A stretch of 64,000 bases of DNA from assembly GCA_036362985.1 (NCBI GenBank), contig JAYGXS010000004.1, positions 36,703,654 through 36,767,653 of the forward strand, written 5' to 3'. Position numbers and translations under genes: made by a program. Origin of the DNA: Ligula intestinalis. Taxonomy: Eukaryota; Platyhelminthes; Cestoda; Diphyllobothriidea; Diphyllobothriidae. Below, in pieces: positions 43,773 through 54,439 of the stretch. Numbering within the stretch: the first letter of the stretch is position 1; each line of letters begins with the position of its first letter. The notes below the pieces were generated by a model. It was not told the DNA's origin. It made no database searches and saw only the letters and a list, made by a program, of their open reading frames with translations.

Positions 43773-45923
43773 GTGGAATTTCTCGGTCACCAGATATCCC
43801 CCGGACACATCGCACCCCTACCCGACCGCATAAAACACATTCGCACTTGGCCAGTGCCAACCAAACAAACAGAGGTACAAAGTTTCATCTGCCTCGCTTC
43901 TTATTACCGTCGGTTCATTCAACATTTTGCAATCATCGCCGGTCCCCTCCACAAATTGACGGAAGAGGATCGTGTGTTCAAATGGTCCAGAGAATGCGCG
44001 ACCGCATTTACCGACCTTCGAGCGGCCCTATGCTCTGCGCCCCTGTTAGCACTCCCAAACATCGAGAAAGATGCTCCGGCGTTTATACTGGACACCGATG
44101 CCAGTGGTTTTGCCATTGGCGCCTTGTTATCACACAACGACTCCCACGGCATTGAGCACACTATTTGTTTCGCCAGCAAAACATTAACGAAGTCTGAACG
44201 CAATTACAGCACGTTCCGCAGGGAACTCCTAGCGATTATCATTTTCCTTCAACAATTTAAACACCTTCTTATCGGAAAACGTTTTATTTTGCGTACCGAT
44301 CACCGCGCTTTGAAATGGCTACAAACTTTCAAAGACCCCATGGATCAGCTCGCCCGGTGGCAAGAGTCCATACAGGATTTTGATTTCGAACCCGAATTCC
44401 GTCCGGGCACTAAACACGGCAACGCCGACGCACTTTCCCGTTTTCCCAACACCGACACTGCAGTCGCAGCCATTCTCCCAGAATCGGTCCACGCCGTACA
44501 CTTAGCAGAAACCACCCACTACGAATGGTCAACGGCACAAGCTAATGATCCCGACACGGCCACCATCTACCGTCACCTGAATGAAGAACGGCGGAAACCT
44601 AACAAACAAGAAATGCGCGGGTCTAGTATGAACGCCCGCCTTTTGCTGAACCAGTGGCCGAACCTCTGGCTCGAACAAGAAGTACTATTTTATAAAGACG
44701 GAAATTCCCATCACTTACGCCCGATAGTCCCAGGTTGCCTCATCGAAGGTGTCCTAACGGACCTGCACTCGGAGTTAGGACACTGTGGCCAACACCGCAC
44801 AGAACTAGCCGCACGCTCACGTTTCTGGTGGCCACAGTTACGCTCATCCGTCATACATTTTTGCCAAGGGTGCGCAATTTGTTCCTCATTCAAATCACCC
44901 AATACAGCTCCCCGAGCACCCCTACAGCCCATGAACACTGGATTCCCCGGTGAACGAGTTGGCCTTGACATCATCGGCCCGCTTTCCATATCCTATCGAG
45001 GGTTAGAATACATATTAGTCATGGTCGACTATTTCACCAAATGGGTCGAAGCCATCCCGTTACCTGACCAAAGAGCCGCCACGGTGGCTAACGCCATCAG
45101 TCGCACATGGATCAGTCGTTGGGGAACTCCTATTTGCTTCCATTCCGACTGCGGAAGTAACTTCGAATCACAACTCACCAAGGACGTGTGCGACCTTCTC
45201 GAAATTTGAATAACCCGTACAACCCCGTACCACCCAGAAGGTAATGGTCTGGTTGAACGGACGAACCGTACCATACATAACCTTCTGCTTGCGTTCTCTA
45301 AAGACGGCCACGAACACGACTGGGATCTGCATCTACCCCTTTGTATGCTCGCCTACCGCGGGTCCGTTCACGCCTCTACAGGGTTTACCCCACACTATAT
45401 GTGGACAGGTCGTGAGATCCGGCTTCCGGTCGACCTCCGTTTTCCACTTCCCTCCCCGGATCCTACTACGCCTAATAGCTACGCCCGCCAGCTCCGAGAG
45501 TTTATCCGCTGCGCTCACAATGCTGCCCGCAGCACGCTAGGGGCATCAGCAAGCCACCAAAAAGACCATTTCGACACTCGCATATCAGGCACACCATACC
45601 GAACCGGTGACCTGGTGATGTATTATAACCGAAATCATCCTCGTGGAAGCTCAGCTAAATTCCACCACCCCTGGCGAGGACCCTTCACCGTACTCGACAC
45701 CTTTTCCTCTACAACCCTACTACTCCGCGACGCCATCGACCCCACTCTCCCCTCGTTTACGGCTCACTTCGACAAACTCAAGCCGTACCGTGGCCAGCTT
45801 CCCATATGTACACCAGCCACCCTCACGATCGTCCCAACCGACCAGGTCCCCCCAGTCGCCTTAGAGGTCACATTTCCATCGCCCTCTATCACCACAAGCA
45901 ATGAGGACAGTGCTATACCTTAA
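43773..45923 (+). pseudogene. Element E RT end, RNase H and integrase
   Basis: A single long frame (43773-45209) reads FLGHQISPGHIA, SYYRRFIQHFA (RT connection), FILDTDASGFAIGALLS, RTDHRALKWLQ (RNase H), HSELGHCGQHRTELAA and CQGCAICSSFK (HHCC zinc finger of integrase), LDIIGP (Asp), and FHSDCGSNFESQ (Asp). A TGA at 45207 interrupts it, and the same frame goes on with PYHPEGNGLVERTNRT (Glu), LPLCMLAYRGSVHASTGFTP and a basic C-terminus to 45923. Only this one nonsense codon separates integrase from an open frame. Confidence 0.9.
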
Positions 45924-45934
45924 AAGGGGGGCTA

Positions 45935-46366
45935 TGTAACGACCCAAACCGAACCTCCCTTGTTTTACTAGATACCCTTCATGTCACCTGCTTTTCTCTC
46001 GTGTTACCAGGACGCTGATTGGACGACCGACCGTCGCACGCCGCCGTTTCCCGACTCCGTTAAGTCCCATCCTCGTCGACTATTCTATACTATATTTCAC
46101 ATTCACCTTCATTATAACATTATCCTACACTCGCTGCCTTGCTTACGCCCTCGATCACCTGTATTCCTTAATAAACGTTACTTCCCTATTACCACTTACA
46201 TTCTTCGGATATGAGCCGACAATCTAGTTCTAGTGCGTCTGTTTGTGATGATGAAGAACACCGAATAGGAAAGGAGTTCGAAGACAGAAAGTCCGTCGAA
46301 CAGCAACCGCCGATACCGAATCCGTTACCGTGCAACCAGTGTACCCTACTCGCCTTGGACGTTACA
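45935..46366 (+). repeat. Element E 3' LTR (432 bp)
   Basis: Same length as the 5' LTR. The LTR-borne frame starting ATGAGCCGACAATC remains open to its end here as well. Confidence 0.93.
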
Positions 46367-47007
46367 ACGGTACGCCGCCATCTTTAATATAGTGCAAAAT
46401 GAACAAAATTGAGGCCATCTTAAAGGTATTTGCTACAATATCTAGTTCCTACTAGGGAGTAATGCTTACCTAAACAAGCATGGCCTATATTCTACGTTCT
46501 TTCATGATCCAAAGCCTTCTTTTTATTCAACAAACCAAAACAAAACTACCAAGGCGTCCACTTCACTGAGAAAGATTAGCCGGCAGGTAAGCGTTTAATT
46601 CACTTGGTCGTTCGCTTAAGTATTTCATGCAAGTGTGGGAAATTCTATGTCGTCGCCCAATTTTCAACGCCTGCTTTTACATTCTTTCCGACATCAAGAA
46701 AAATGTTGTATTCCGGGTCCATTGGACCCCGCCAGGTCTCATGCTAAGGACTAAAACATTACCAATATTGACTGCAAAGGGGGAGTTTTTTTAAGATTTT
46801 ATTCTGTCTTTGAGGTTTTGGAAGGCGCCCAAGAGGTGCTTTATCAATTAACCTAATTTTGACCTTACCTGTAAATTGGCTATCAATAATTAAATATGTG
46901 AGGTTCTGCAACTTAAAGCCAGGAATGACATCTCACACGCATCAATGGCTTAGACGAGCCCATCAACTAATTGGTTACAAAACTAAACAAAGTGGCTGAC
47001 ATGGCGT
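46367..47007. other. Spacer with a repeat 3' end
   Basis: At 46780-46852 (plus) the sequence GGCGCCCAAGAGGTGCTTTA followed by AATTAACC matches the 3' end of the dispersed repeat at 16940 and 18793. The rest shows nothing. It ends GCGT, the left duplication of solo LTR D. Confidence 0.5.
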
Positions 47008-47290
47008 TGTAGTATCCACCGAACAATGAGATTGATCCTTGTTTTAATTACGTTGGCGTGGTGACCGAGTCTAGTCCAGGATGTTGTAGGTGGTGACCTC
47101 GCAGGTAAAGTGGTGTATTGGTTGTCCCCTCCCTGGTGGTGGTCTTAAGCCCCACCCTCCCTAGTAGACAGTTGTGAATAACAGTTGCCCTTCCTGCGAG
47201 GGTCTCACGGAGTGTTTCCTTTCCCCGGTGGTAGTCTCCAGCCTTACCTTCCCCCGATTGTCTTCTTCGGTTACGTGTTCGCTTGTACCT

Positions 47291-47400
47291 AATAGCAAGT
47301 AGAATTCTACGGGAATTCTACAAGTCTACAAAGTAGAATCCTACGGGAGTTCTACGTGGAACAAATTGTAGAATTCTACGGGACGTCTACATTGGGTCTA
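47291..47400. repeat. Palindromic subterminal repeats
   Basis: GTAGAATTCTACGGGA or a near copy (GTAGAATCCTACGGGA) occurs three times at roughly 40-50 bp spacing. Each is followed by a partial inverted ATTCTAC, GTTCTAC or CGTCTAC. This is the layout of transposase-binding subterminal repeats. Confidence 0.6.
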
Positions 47401-47699
47401 CAATGTAAACCCTCTATTTTCCGCCGTCTCCTTTATCACATTTTCCCCTTTTTTTTCGAAACGCGGTAATAGATAACTTTTTTGAAGACATTTGTTATGG
47501 AGACGATGTATTTTTTTAAAAAAACGTATAGAAAATGATATTGTACAAAAAAGTGGTTGATCATAGTTATTCATTAATCGGGGTTCTTTGCAAAATAGGG
47601 GGGGGGGGGAAATGACGCAGAGTCAGAAGATCTCCGACCCGAACGACGACGTTGAGAACTTGGATAAGGTATGTCTTAAAGAGGAGTCGTTGTTACGCA

Positions 47700-47938
47700 A
47701 GTGCTTACCATGTGGCGCAAACACCGTCGGTGAAATGCATGTAGGCAGCGTAACTTGACTGCCAGACGAGGAGCTGTCTGAGTCCTGAACCATTATCCAT
47801 TACATTTTCGTCAAATAAGTTATTACCGTCGACGATGACGATGATATGCGCACATGTCCGCGCAGGAAATCTTCATATTGACGTGGCGTCCGCTTCTCCC
47901 GCCTAGAATGGCGTCGTGAATTCTTCTCGTCAGACATT
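47700..47938 (-). pseudogene. Start of the transposon's second gene
   Basis: ATG at 47938 reads MSDEKNSRRHSRREKRTPRQ then SSSST. A 44-bp GT-AG intron leads to DSDSSSSGSQVTLPTC and another GTAAGC donor near 47710. It lies downstream of the transposase in the same order as the DUF4806-like gene at 16060. The DUF4806 part itself is not present here. Assignment is by position and style only. Confidence 0.45.
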
Positions 47939-48163
47939 ACAAGTCTAAAAAAGGAAAGGTCGCCGTTAGCGCCTGTTAACCTGCGGATTACTGTAAAAAC
48001 AGTAACCGGCCAAGTCAAAAGCCACTTCCAGTTGTACTGGAAGGTATTGTAAACCGTTTATTTAAATTTTTTGGTACATAAGAAAAACAAAAGTAAACGT
48101 CAAAAAAGTTATGGAAAAAGAGGAGATTCTTACCTGCATGTGAGAAGAACATTTACGTCACCT

Positions 48164-49015
48164 TGTCATCCACGTCCCAACGTTGATTAATCTCCATGAG
48201 GACGTAGTAGTCATCCACGGGGAACGATGTGTACTTCTCAACATGCGACGGCAAGGGGCAGGAGTCCAAAGTGTTTCCTATCTTGGCTTTAAAAACTTTA
48301 AAAATTGATGATTTGTGCGGGAACGTAAACTAAGATTATTTAACCTGAGGGATAGCGAACAATGTTCTTAATACACAATAGTTTCCCATCGATGGAGATG
48401 GACCCATTCGCGGGAGTTGTCCCGATGTAAAGGCTCCCCTTCATGCTTTTCAATAAACCGCTTAAGCAAAGTTGTTGCGTATGGAACCCAATCTTTGCAA
48501 GATGTAGGGCTTACTAGACAACGAATTGCGGTAGACAGAAGCATGAACTGTTTCCAATACTTACGCTTAATAGCATGCTTAAAAACAACTACCCCTGTGT
48601 AGAGTAAGAATTGTCTTAATTCAGTCCCTTTCCAATATTCCCACTCACTAAGAGATCGCGCTCTCTGACTAAATTCCCTTGGTAAATACCGATTAATAGC
48701 TTTCAACTGTTCATCTACTTTGACAACAGCCTCAGGGGACATCTTATACTTAGTTCCCTGTGGGCTTTTAACCCACAACTTCAGGAGCCTTCTCATTACA
48801 CCTAGGTAAACAAGATGTAGTGGATCTAACGGAAAACATGTAATCATTCCTATATGACATGATAGCAATGGTGATCTGCCAATACGATGGCAGTCATCCA
48901 TTTGATCATAAAAATCTTCATCGCTTCTTTTATGTTCACTAACAATATCGTAAACCACCTTCCTTCACGTGGGACGACGTATTCCCTTCACTTTGCACCG
49001 CTCGCACCCGTAATA
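48164..49015 (-). pseudogene. Transposase, C-terminal part
   Basis: Starting at 49015 it reads YYGCERCKVKGIRR, a TGA, then VVYDIVSEHKRSDEDFYDQM, LLSCHIGMITCFPLDPLHLV, YLGVMRRLLKLW, INRYLPREFSQRARSLSEWE, YWKGTELRQFLLYTGVVVFK and MLLSTAIRCLVSP (to about 48370). After a short intron, exon 48287-48164 reads TLDSCPLPSHVEKY and FPVDDYYVLMEINQRWDV and ends in TAA. This complements the N-terminal half at 14874-15989; FPLDxxHLVxLGV is shared by both. Confidence 0.8.
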
Positions 49016-49185
49016 GGCTTATGATCTCGATGAGTGACTGTTCCTGTGATCGAGCATTCTAGTGAAATTACAGTGTGTGGAGTCAGCCAGAAGACAACGG
49101 ACGAAGACGAACGACTGAGTACCGGCCATAATCAGGAAGAAGATACGCTACCAAAGGACAACAGGGCGCTGGGGCGTTACAGCGT

Positions 49186-49828
49186 AAAGGCCTATGTCTA
49201 AGGCGTACCATTACATTTACGTACGACCGTAGTTATGGGCTGATGCGAACTCACCGCAGCCGACTAAAGCTTCTCTGTAGTCAATCTAAACTCCGTTTTG
49301 GTCCAGCGCGTTTACACCTCAGCCTGTTGTGTGGACCACAGCAAACTTATAAAATATCACACTGGCATTTTTTCACCAACCACAAGAGTCGATGCGCGTA
49401 CGTGTTCTGTGCACAAATTCACATAATAGGAAACTATAGATTATTTACCTTATTTTCTGAATGCGTTTTCGGCGTCTGTAGAACGCGTGCTACACCTATG
49501 GACAACTGCCAGAGCTAACTTAAGTCGAAGACTAGTGACTAGACAATATCCTAAGTCTACGATAATGTCTGATGAAATACAATTTCCTACCTGTTCGGTC
49601 CGGAAAACTGATTACCGTGAAATAGCAGTTGCTATCTTTGTGGAATATGGCGTTTAAGGCTTGCCCCTTCTGTTCCTCTGTAATAGCTATTAGAAGAAAG
49701 AAGAGTCATTGTGAAGTTTGGTTAATTTTAGTAACTTAATTATTTCAATTTTGTAGTAAAATGTAGTCTGTCTACAGCTATATAAATTTAACCTTTTTAA
49801 AGTAAACCCACTGAACGTCCTTCTTTAG
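49186..49828. other. 5' flank of the SAYSD1-like gene
   Basis: Follows solo LTR D. No recognised gene. The last ~100 bp before the ATG are AT-rich. Confidence 0.4.
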
Positions 49829-50362
49829 ATGAACTACAAGCAGTTCCGAGAAGGACTGCGGCGAGCACGCGCGTCTCACTCCTCTGAATCTTCAGTTGAT
49901 AATAATGAAGTAATGCAGAGTCAGCCGGACAAATCCCCGCATACCACTTCTCCTCCCTCTGAGCCGCTAGAATCCACTGATACTGACATCCAGGTCGGTG
50001 TGAACATCCGCCTTCTTGATTCCTTGCATTAAGTCAGTTACTTTGGTAGTGTTAATAGTTAAAATTTAGTTATCAGTCGCTAACGCTTGTATTATCCGTC
50101 ACACGAATTTACTTCCATGCTGTGGGTTTTCTCTACGCAGATCCCTACAGGCTGGCTGAAACCAGCCAGTTCTTGGCGTGTCCAGCTGGCGTTTACTCTC
50201 CTTTTGTGGATCTCCCTGGTCCATGTTGGCTTCGGTGCCATATTTTTTATTCTCGCTTGCATCTACTGGCTGTGGGCCTGGGGCACGGAGGCTAGGAGGC
50301 GAACTCGGGCACCAAATACAATCCAAGCCGGTTGGTATTTTGACAATCGAATGGGAATTTGA
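49829..50362 (+). CDS. SAYSD1-like small membrane protein, two exons
   Basis: Exon 1 (49829-49993) encodes a polar N-terminus, MNYKQFREGLRRARA followed by a Ser/Pro-rich stretch. Exon 2 (50141-50362) encodes LAFTLLLWISLVHVGFGAIF and FILACIYWLWAWGTEARRR, i.e. one or two close membrane segments with W..FG..FF.L...YW...GT. That resembles animal SAYSD1 (SAYSvFN domain-containing), an ER protein tied to ribosome-associated translocation quality control. The intron is 147 bp with a weak donor (CAG/GTCGGT) and an acceptor CTACGCAG, phase 0. The predicted product is 128 residues against about 180 in human. The C-terminal SAYSVFN motif is not found in the window, so either a third exon was missed or the match is partial. 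Confidence 0.55.
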
Positions 50363-53300
50363 CCTTATTCAACATGTTCCCCAGAACCATTGGCTGTGAC
50401 AGCCCTTCTAAGCACCTACTGTGATTATTTTTGATAACCTTTCTTCCAAGGGTTGGCATGTGTGCTTTCATTTGTCTGCGTTCACTAAATGCTTCTACAC
50501 CGCCATATCCCTAAAATGGTACTTACACTCCCGACAACAACTTAATATAATTTTACATAGGCAAATTATGGTTAGTTGTTGGGCCGCAAGTACATGGGAT
50601 TCAGATGTATTTAAAACGGGTGTCGAAAGCCGTAGACAATTATCATTCGGTGCGTTATGCGTCGTTGACACAACCCCCGTCGGACTGAGTCAAATGGATA
50701 ACTCACCTGTTAAAATCCAGGTCGATGCAGTAGCTCTCCTGTCAGCGGCTTTACAAAAGTATGTTTATCTTATTACCGGTTTTATTCTCCTGTTTCTTAT
50801 AGTTCACGTGGCCAGCTTACATATGCATGTATGTGCCTCCCCCCCCCTAAACGGGCCACTCCAGAACAACACGGACAGGCTAAAATAGGATAGGCGTTAT
50901 TGGAGTTGCGCGTCGAGAATAAATGCCGAACATGGGAGCATGGTGGCACGCATAGGGGTGACTTCTACCGCGCCAGTCACCTGTACCCGGTCCCTCCAGT
51001 CCTCTTGACACCACCCAAACATCGGACACAGATAAATAAGAAGAGAGAGAAAGACTGTGGTATTTATAGCGCGTCTATTATCACTTAAAAACAACCCACA
51101 CGCAAGTCACTGCGATTGCGGTGGACATCGTCTAAATCGACGGTTGAGCTGTCGTCTCCTCGAAAACGGACTGCGCTGCTAGACCAAACCAAAGCTACCT
51201 CCACTCATGGCATGCGTTACTTGTATTATGATAAGTGTGCGTGCTTTTCCAACTGTTGTAATAAAACGCGTATGGCACGCTTTAGACGAAGGCTTTACGA
51301 GCGCTTTTCCATCTATCCGTTTATGACACTGGTGCAACTACTATTTTAACTATTACCCCAAAATGCACTGTGTGACTGGTGCACAGCCACTGATGATTAT
51401 GCTACAAATTGTTATAGTACATGCATGTAAAAGAGAGGTAATATGTCACTTTGGTCACTTTTCACAGTCTCTGCCTGCTCGGCTTGGTTCCAGCAGGCCA
51501 CTGAAGCAGAGTAAAAGGAAGAGGGAGCGGGATTGATCCAGGTCGTATCTATATTTGGTTTCCTCAATATACGTTTTGGAAATCTTGCGACAAACTGATG
51601 ACCCCGGCTCAGTCTGACGGTCAGACTGTTGTGGCTCCTTAACATGGTCTTAAAGACGCACCTGTGAGCAATCCGCTCATTGAAGCCAACTCTATATGGC
51701 GTTAGAAACCAGGCTGCGCGTAGTACATGCAGATGGGGTGTTTTGGCATTGTAAACCACTGCACCTACAGTCGTTTAAAGTTATCTCGACTTTTGTTTCG
51801 TCACTGTAATACGGCTGCTTTAGAATGAGTGATGCGGGCGCCGTTAAAACTTGCATCACGCCAAACAACTTCACATGCCCGTCACCACTGCGCACACCTT
51901 AGGCCGTGGTGGGCTTCGTCTCTTGTAGCTGCTAAACGGTCGTATGTGTCCAACCTCAGTCATCTACAATCTGTTTCTTGGTTCGATGTAGAAGCCAGTT
52001 TTTCTCATGGCTGCCCTCCACCGTCAACCATCCGCGAATACTCTGGGTAGATCTGTCTCGACAGCTAAAATTATAGCCAGATCCTCAAACCACCTTTGGA
52101 GTTGGTTGCATAGATAAAGGCCAACACAGCGAGAGACAGTATAACGCCCTGTTCACAGAATGCATAAAGAATAAGTTTTCGGAGCAGGTTGATGGCCCGG
52201 ACGCGGGGCGCACGCCCAGCAACCACCATAACAGGCGTCCGAATTAGAACATGTCTGCGCCAGCCTAGGAATTGATTGTCTCGGGAAGATATGGACGCTC
52301 ACGGTGTCAGTGATTGGCCAGACGTTATGAGAGCGTCCTAGCCAGTTTTACACTGTCATTGGTGCGTACGGGTGTGTAAGCGACAGACAGGCGCAGTGTG
52401 ACAACAGACGCAAGGAGCAGAGTCGTCATATGCCTATTTTCTTTTCTATTTGGGTTGATCGACGCTCCTTAAATTTGGCTCACAGATCTAAGATAGAGTT
52501 AATTTCGTAGGCTTCAGGCCGTTCAATGTCCATATCTCCACAAAACACTGCCAGCAATGCCACGTCACAATGACGACAACAAAGACTGGCACGCTGCGTG
52601 ATATTAATCACTGCGGACTGAAGCTAGTTCCCACTGCAACGATCATGGGCTTGGTGTCAGCCGCAATGAATGCCGATCTAGGCCCTGGCGTGCATTACTC
52701 TACTTGGTAGGTCACTAGACAACAGCTTATGCATCAGCTTGTGGTTGAAGTTGGAAATGGCAACTTGCTGAATGGGATATTTATAGGAGATATCTAGGGA
52801 ACCTTAGGCACGGACGTGTCCGAAGCAACTGCCCTGATTGATCAAGACTGTCGTTAACGTTTTGGTTCAAAAACCTAATCACAGGGAAGTGGTGGAAAAC
52901 AGACTGATATAGAGGTAAAATCCACAACATGGTCGAAGTCGAATCAGGAATGAGAACAGCCGTACAAAGTACGGGTATGTGTCCCTCCTTCAACTCGGGC
53001 TCACGGAGGTACATTCTGCTGAGGCAGTTTGTACTGCTCTCTCATGAATTCAAAAGACCTAGTCCAGCACGTCCAAAACCACGAGTAGCGATCCTGAGTA
53101 AATACTTGGACTATGCGTGCGCTATGTTAAACCAGTGCTAGTGACAAGGCGATTATTTTACAGTGGTCTGTGATAAACTTGCTATTTTACTAGGCGCATA
53201 GCAACAGCCTCTGATGATGGGTTCAAGAGTAAACCGGAAATAGGAGGCGAACCGAAATCCTCGCTTGAAGTGACTACCATGTGAAACGCAAACTGCTTTA

Positions 53301-54439
53301 GTCACAGTTAACGGGTCTGCAGTTCATTAACAGACGCAGTTTCCCATCCGCTATTCATAGCTCAGACGTTGCCTGACATACTAAGATTTGTGGCTCGGAT
53401 GGCATAGCTGGGTCCATTTTAGAACTGCGAGTGAGGATGCAGTGACTCTCCTTTATATAACTTATAAGGTGCTCCACCTCGTGTGAGATCAAAGCTGCCT
53501 TAACAGCAATATTAGATGCCCGGTCGTGCGCAGCACGCGTAGACGGGCTGCTTTACTTTGTCAGTCAGTGCTTCTGAGTCCACCTCCAGTCGTCTGTCCT
53601 GCCATTGGAGCAAAATAGGTGGAGTAGGACAGTGCGGTAGATGCTGCACACAAGCCTGACTCCCCGACAGTTCGACCGTCGATTTCGACGATGCCCACAA
53701 CGAACATCAGCGAGTTGAAGGCAAGTGCGGTGACTTCCGCCCGATTACAGTGAAATAAGACCCGCGGAAAATCTACTCACACACCGGACCCAATGTCAAG
53801 TAAAGAAAACCGGAGATGGGGAAGGGCGCAGGCACAACCCCCCCCCCAATCAACTAATTAACGCGCAAGTCACCGGTTTTGCGTACCATGGAACTCGCGA
53901 CGTCCGGGCGCACATCCATTGATGCGTGTCATAAAATAAAGTGCCGACTGGAAAAGGCAAACACACTTTAAGTAAAACAGCATAGACAGGAGGCGTCATC
54001 AGAAGGAAGAGAATTGCATTTTATGCTCAAAATTGGAGGAAATGCATTGACATAAAATAACATGCTGATTGGCGAGGCTACTACTGCGCATAGGCGCAAG
54101 TCGACGGGCAGACAATCTTGCGAAATGGAGCAGAGGGAACACAGGTAAGTTAAAAGGAAAACAATTCAAACTGACGGAGAAGCATAAAAAGATATCATTG
54201 GCAAAGGAGGACGATTGTAATTAAATGCAGAGGTGATGATTGTCAAATCGGACTTGATATTCTGCGACGATAAAAAGTGACGTAGCAGCTAATAAATGAC
54301 AAGGAAACCTTGGAATTAAAGCGAATTCAGACAAACAGAGAAGGAGGGAAAAAGTAGATCGCAACGCACGCACACATCCGCACAAGGCGAATAAGGTGAA
54401 AGACTGTATTGAAGTTAGCCGCGGCAGCCTCCCAAGGGT
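50363..54439. other. Intergenic, no assigned gene
   Basis: A 155-codon plus-strand frame (50421-50888) has one hydrophobic stretch (LITGFILLFLIVHVA) but no family I recognise. Short inverted copies of CATCGTC(G/T)AAATCGACGGT occur at 51126-51146 (plus) and 53671-53691 (minus). Hairpin- and CG-rich tracts appear near 53800-54100. I see no further domain. Sequence just left of 54439 should be the 3' flank of the Cyclin-Y-like gene. Confidence 0.35.

Larger units (their letters stand above)
41324..46366 (+). mobile_element. Ty3/Gypsy element E, full-length with paired LTRs
   Basis: LTRs are 41324-41755 and 45935-46366, both 432 bp, TGTA(G/A)CGACCC to GTTACA. By eye about 18 of 432 positions differ (near 4%), so it is younger than A looks. 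The polypurine tract AAAAGGGGGGCT precedes the 3' LTR. TGG follows the 5' LTR by one base. Flanks ACAG and ACGG form a mismatched duplication. Gag and pol match element A closely. Stops and shifts in RT and integrase make it non-autonomous now. Confidence 0.95.
47287..49015 (-). mobile_element. Truncated DNA transposon inside solo LTR D
   Basis: The insert carries, on the minus strand, the second half of a transposase, then the start of a second gene, then palindromic end repeats (47291-47400). It is cut at its 5' end (49015) inside the transposase zinc-binding-like motif YGCERC. The missing LTR bases lie at the same junction, so one deletion probably removed the transposon's front and part of the LTR. 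Confidence 0.75.
47008..49181 (+). repeat. Solo LTR D, split by a DNA transposon
   Basis: Left piece 47008-47286 begins TGTAGTATCCACCGAAC. Right piece 49016-49181 ends GGGGCGTTACA. The pieces match solo LTR C on both sides of C position ~38660-38718. GCGT flanks both ends (47004-47007 and 49182-49185). About 57 bp of LTR between the pieces is missing compared with C. Confidence 0.9.

Noticed and set aside
50421..50888. 155-codon open frame with a hydrophobic stretch
   Set aside because: No family motif, ordinary composition for this AT-rich stretch, and no splice context tying it to the SAYSD1-like gene. A weak S-x-V-F-x-x-G-x-E resemblance to the SAYSvFN region near 50614 was too poor to use.
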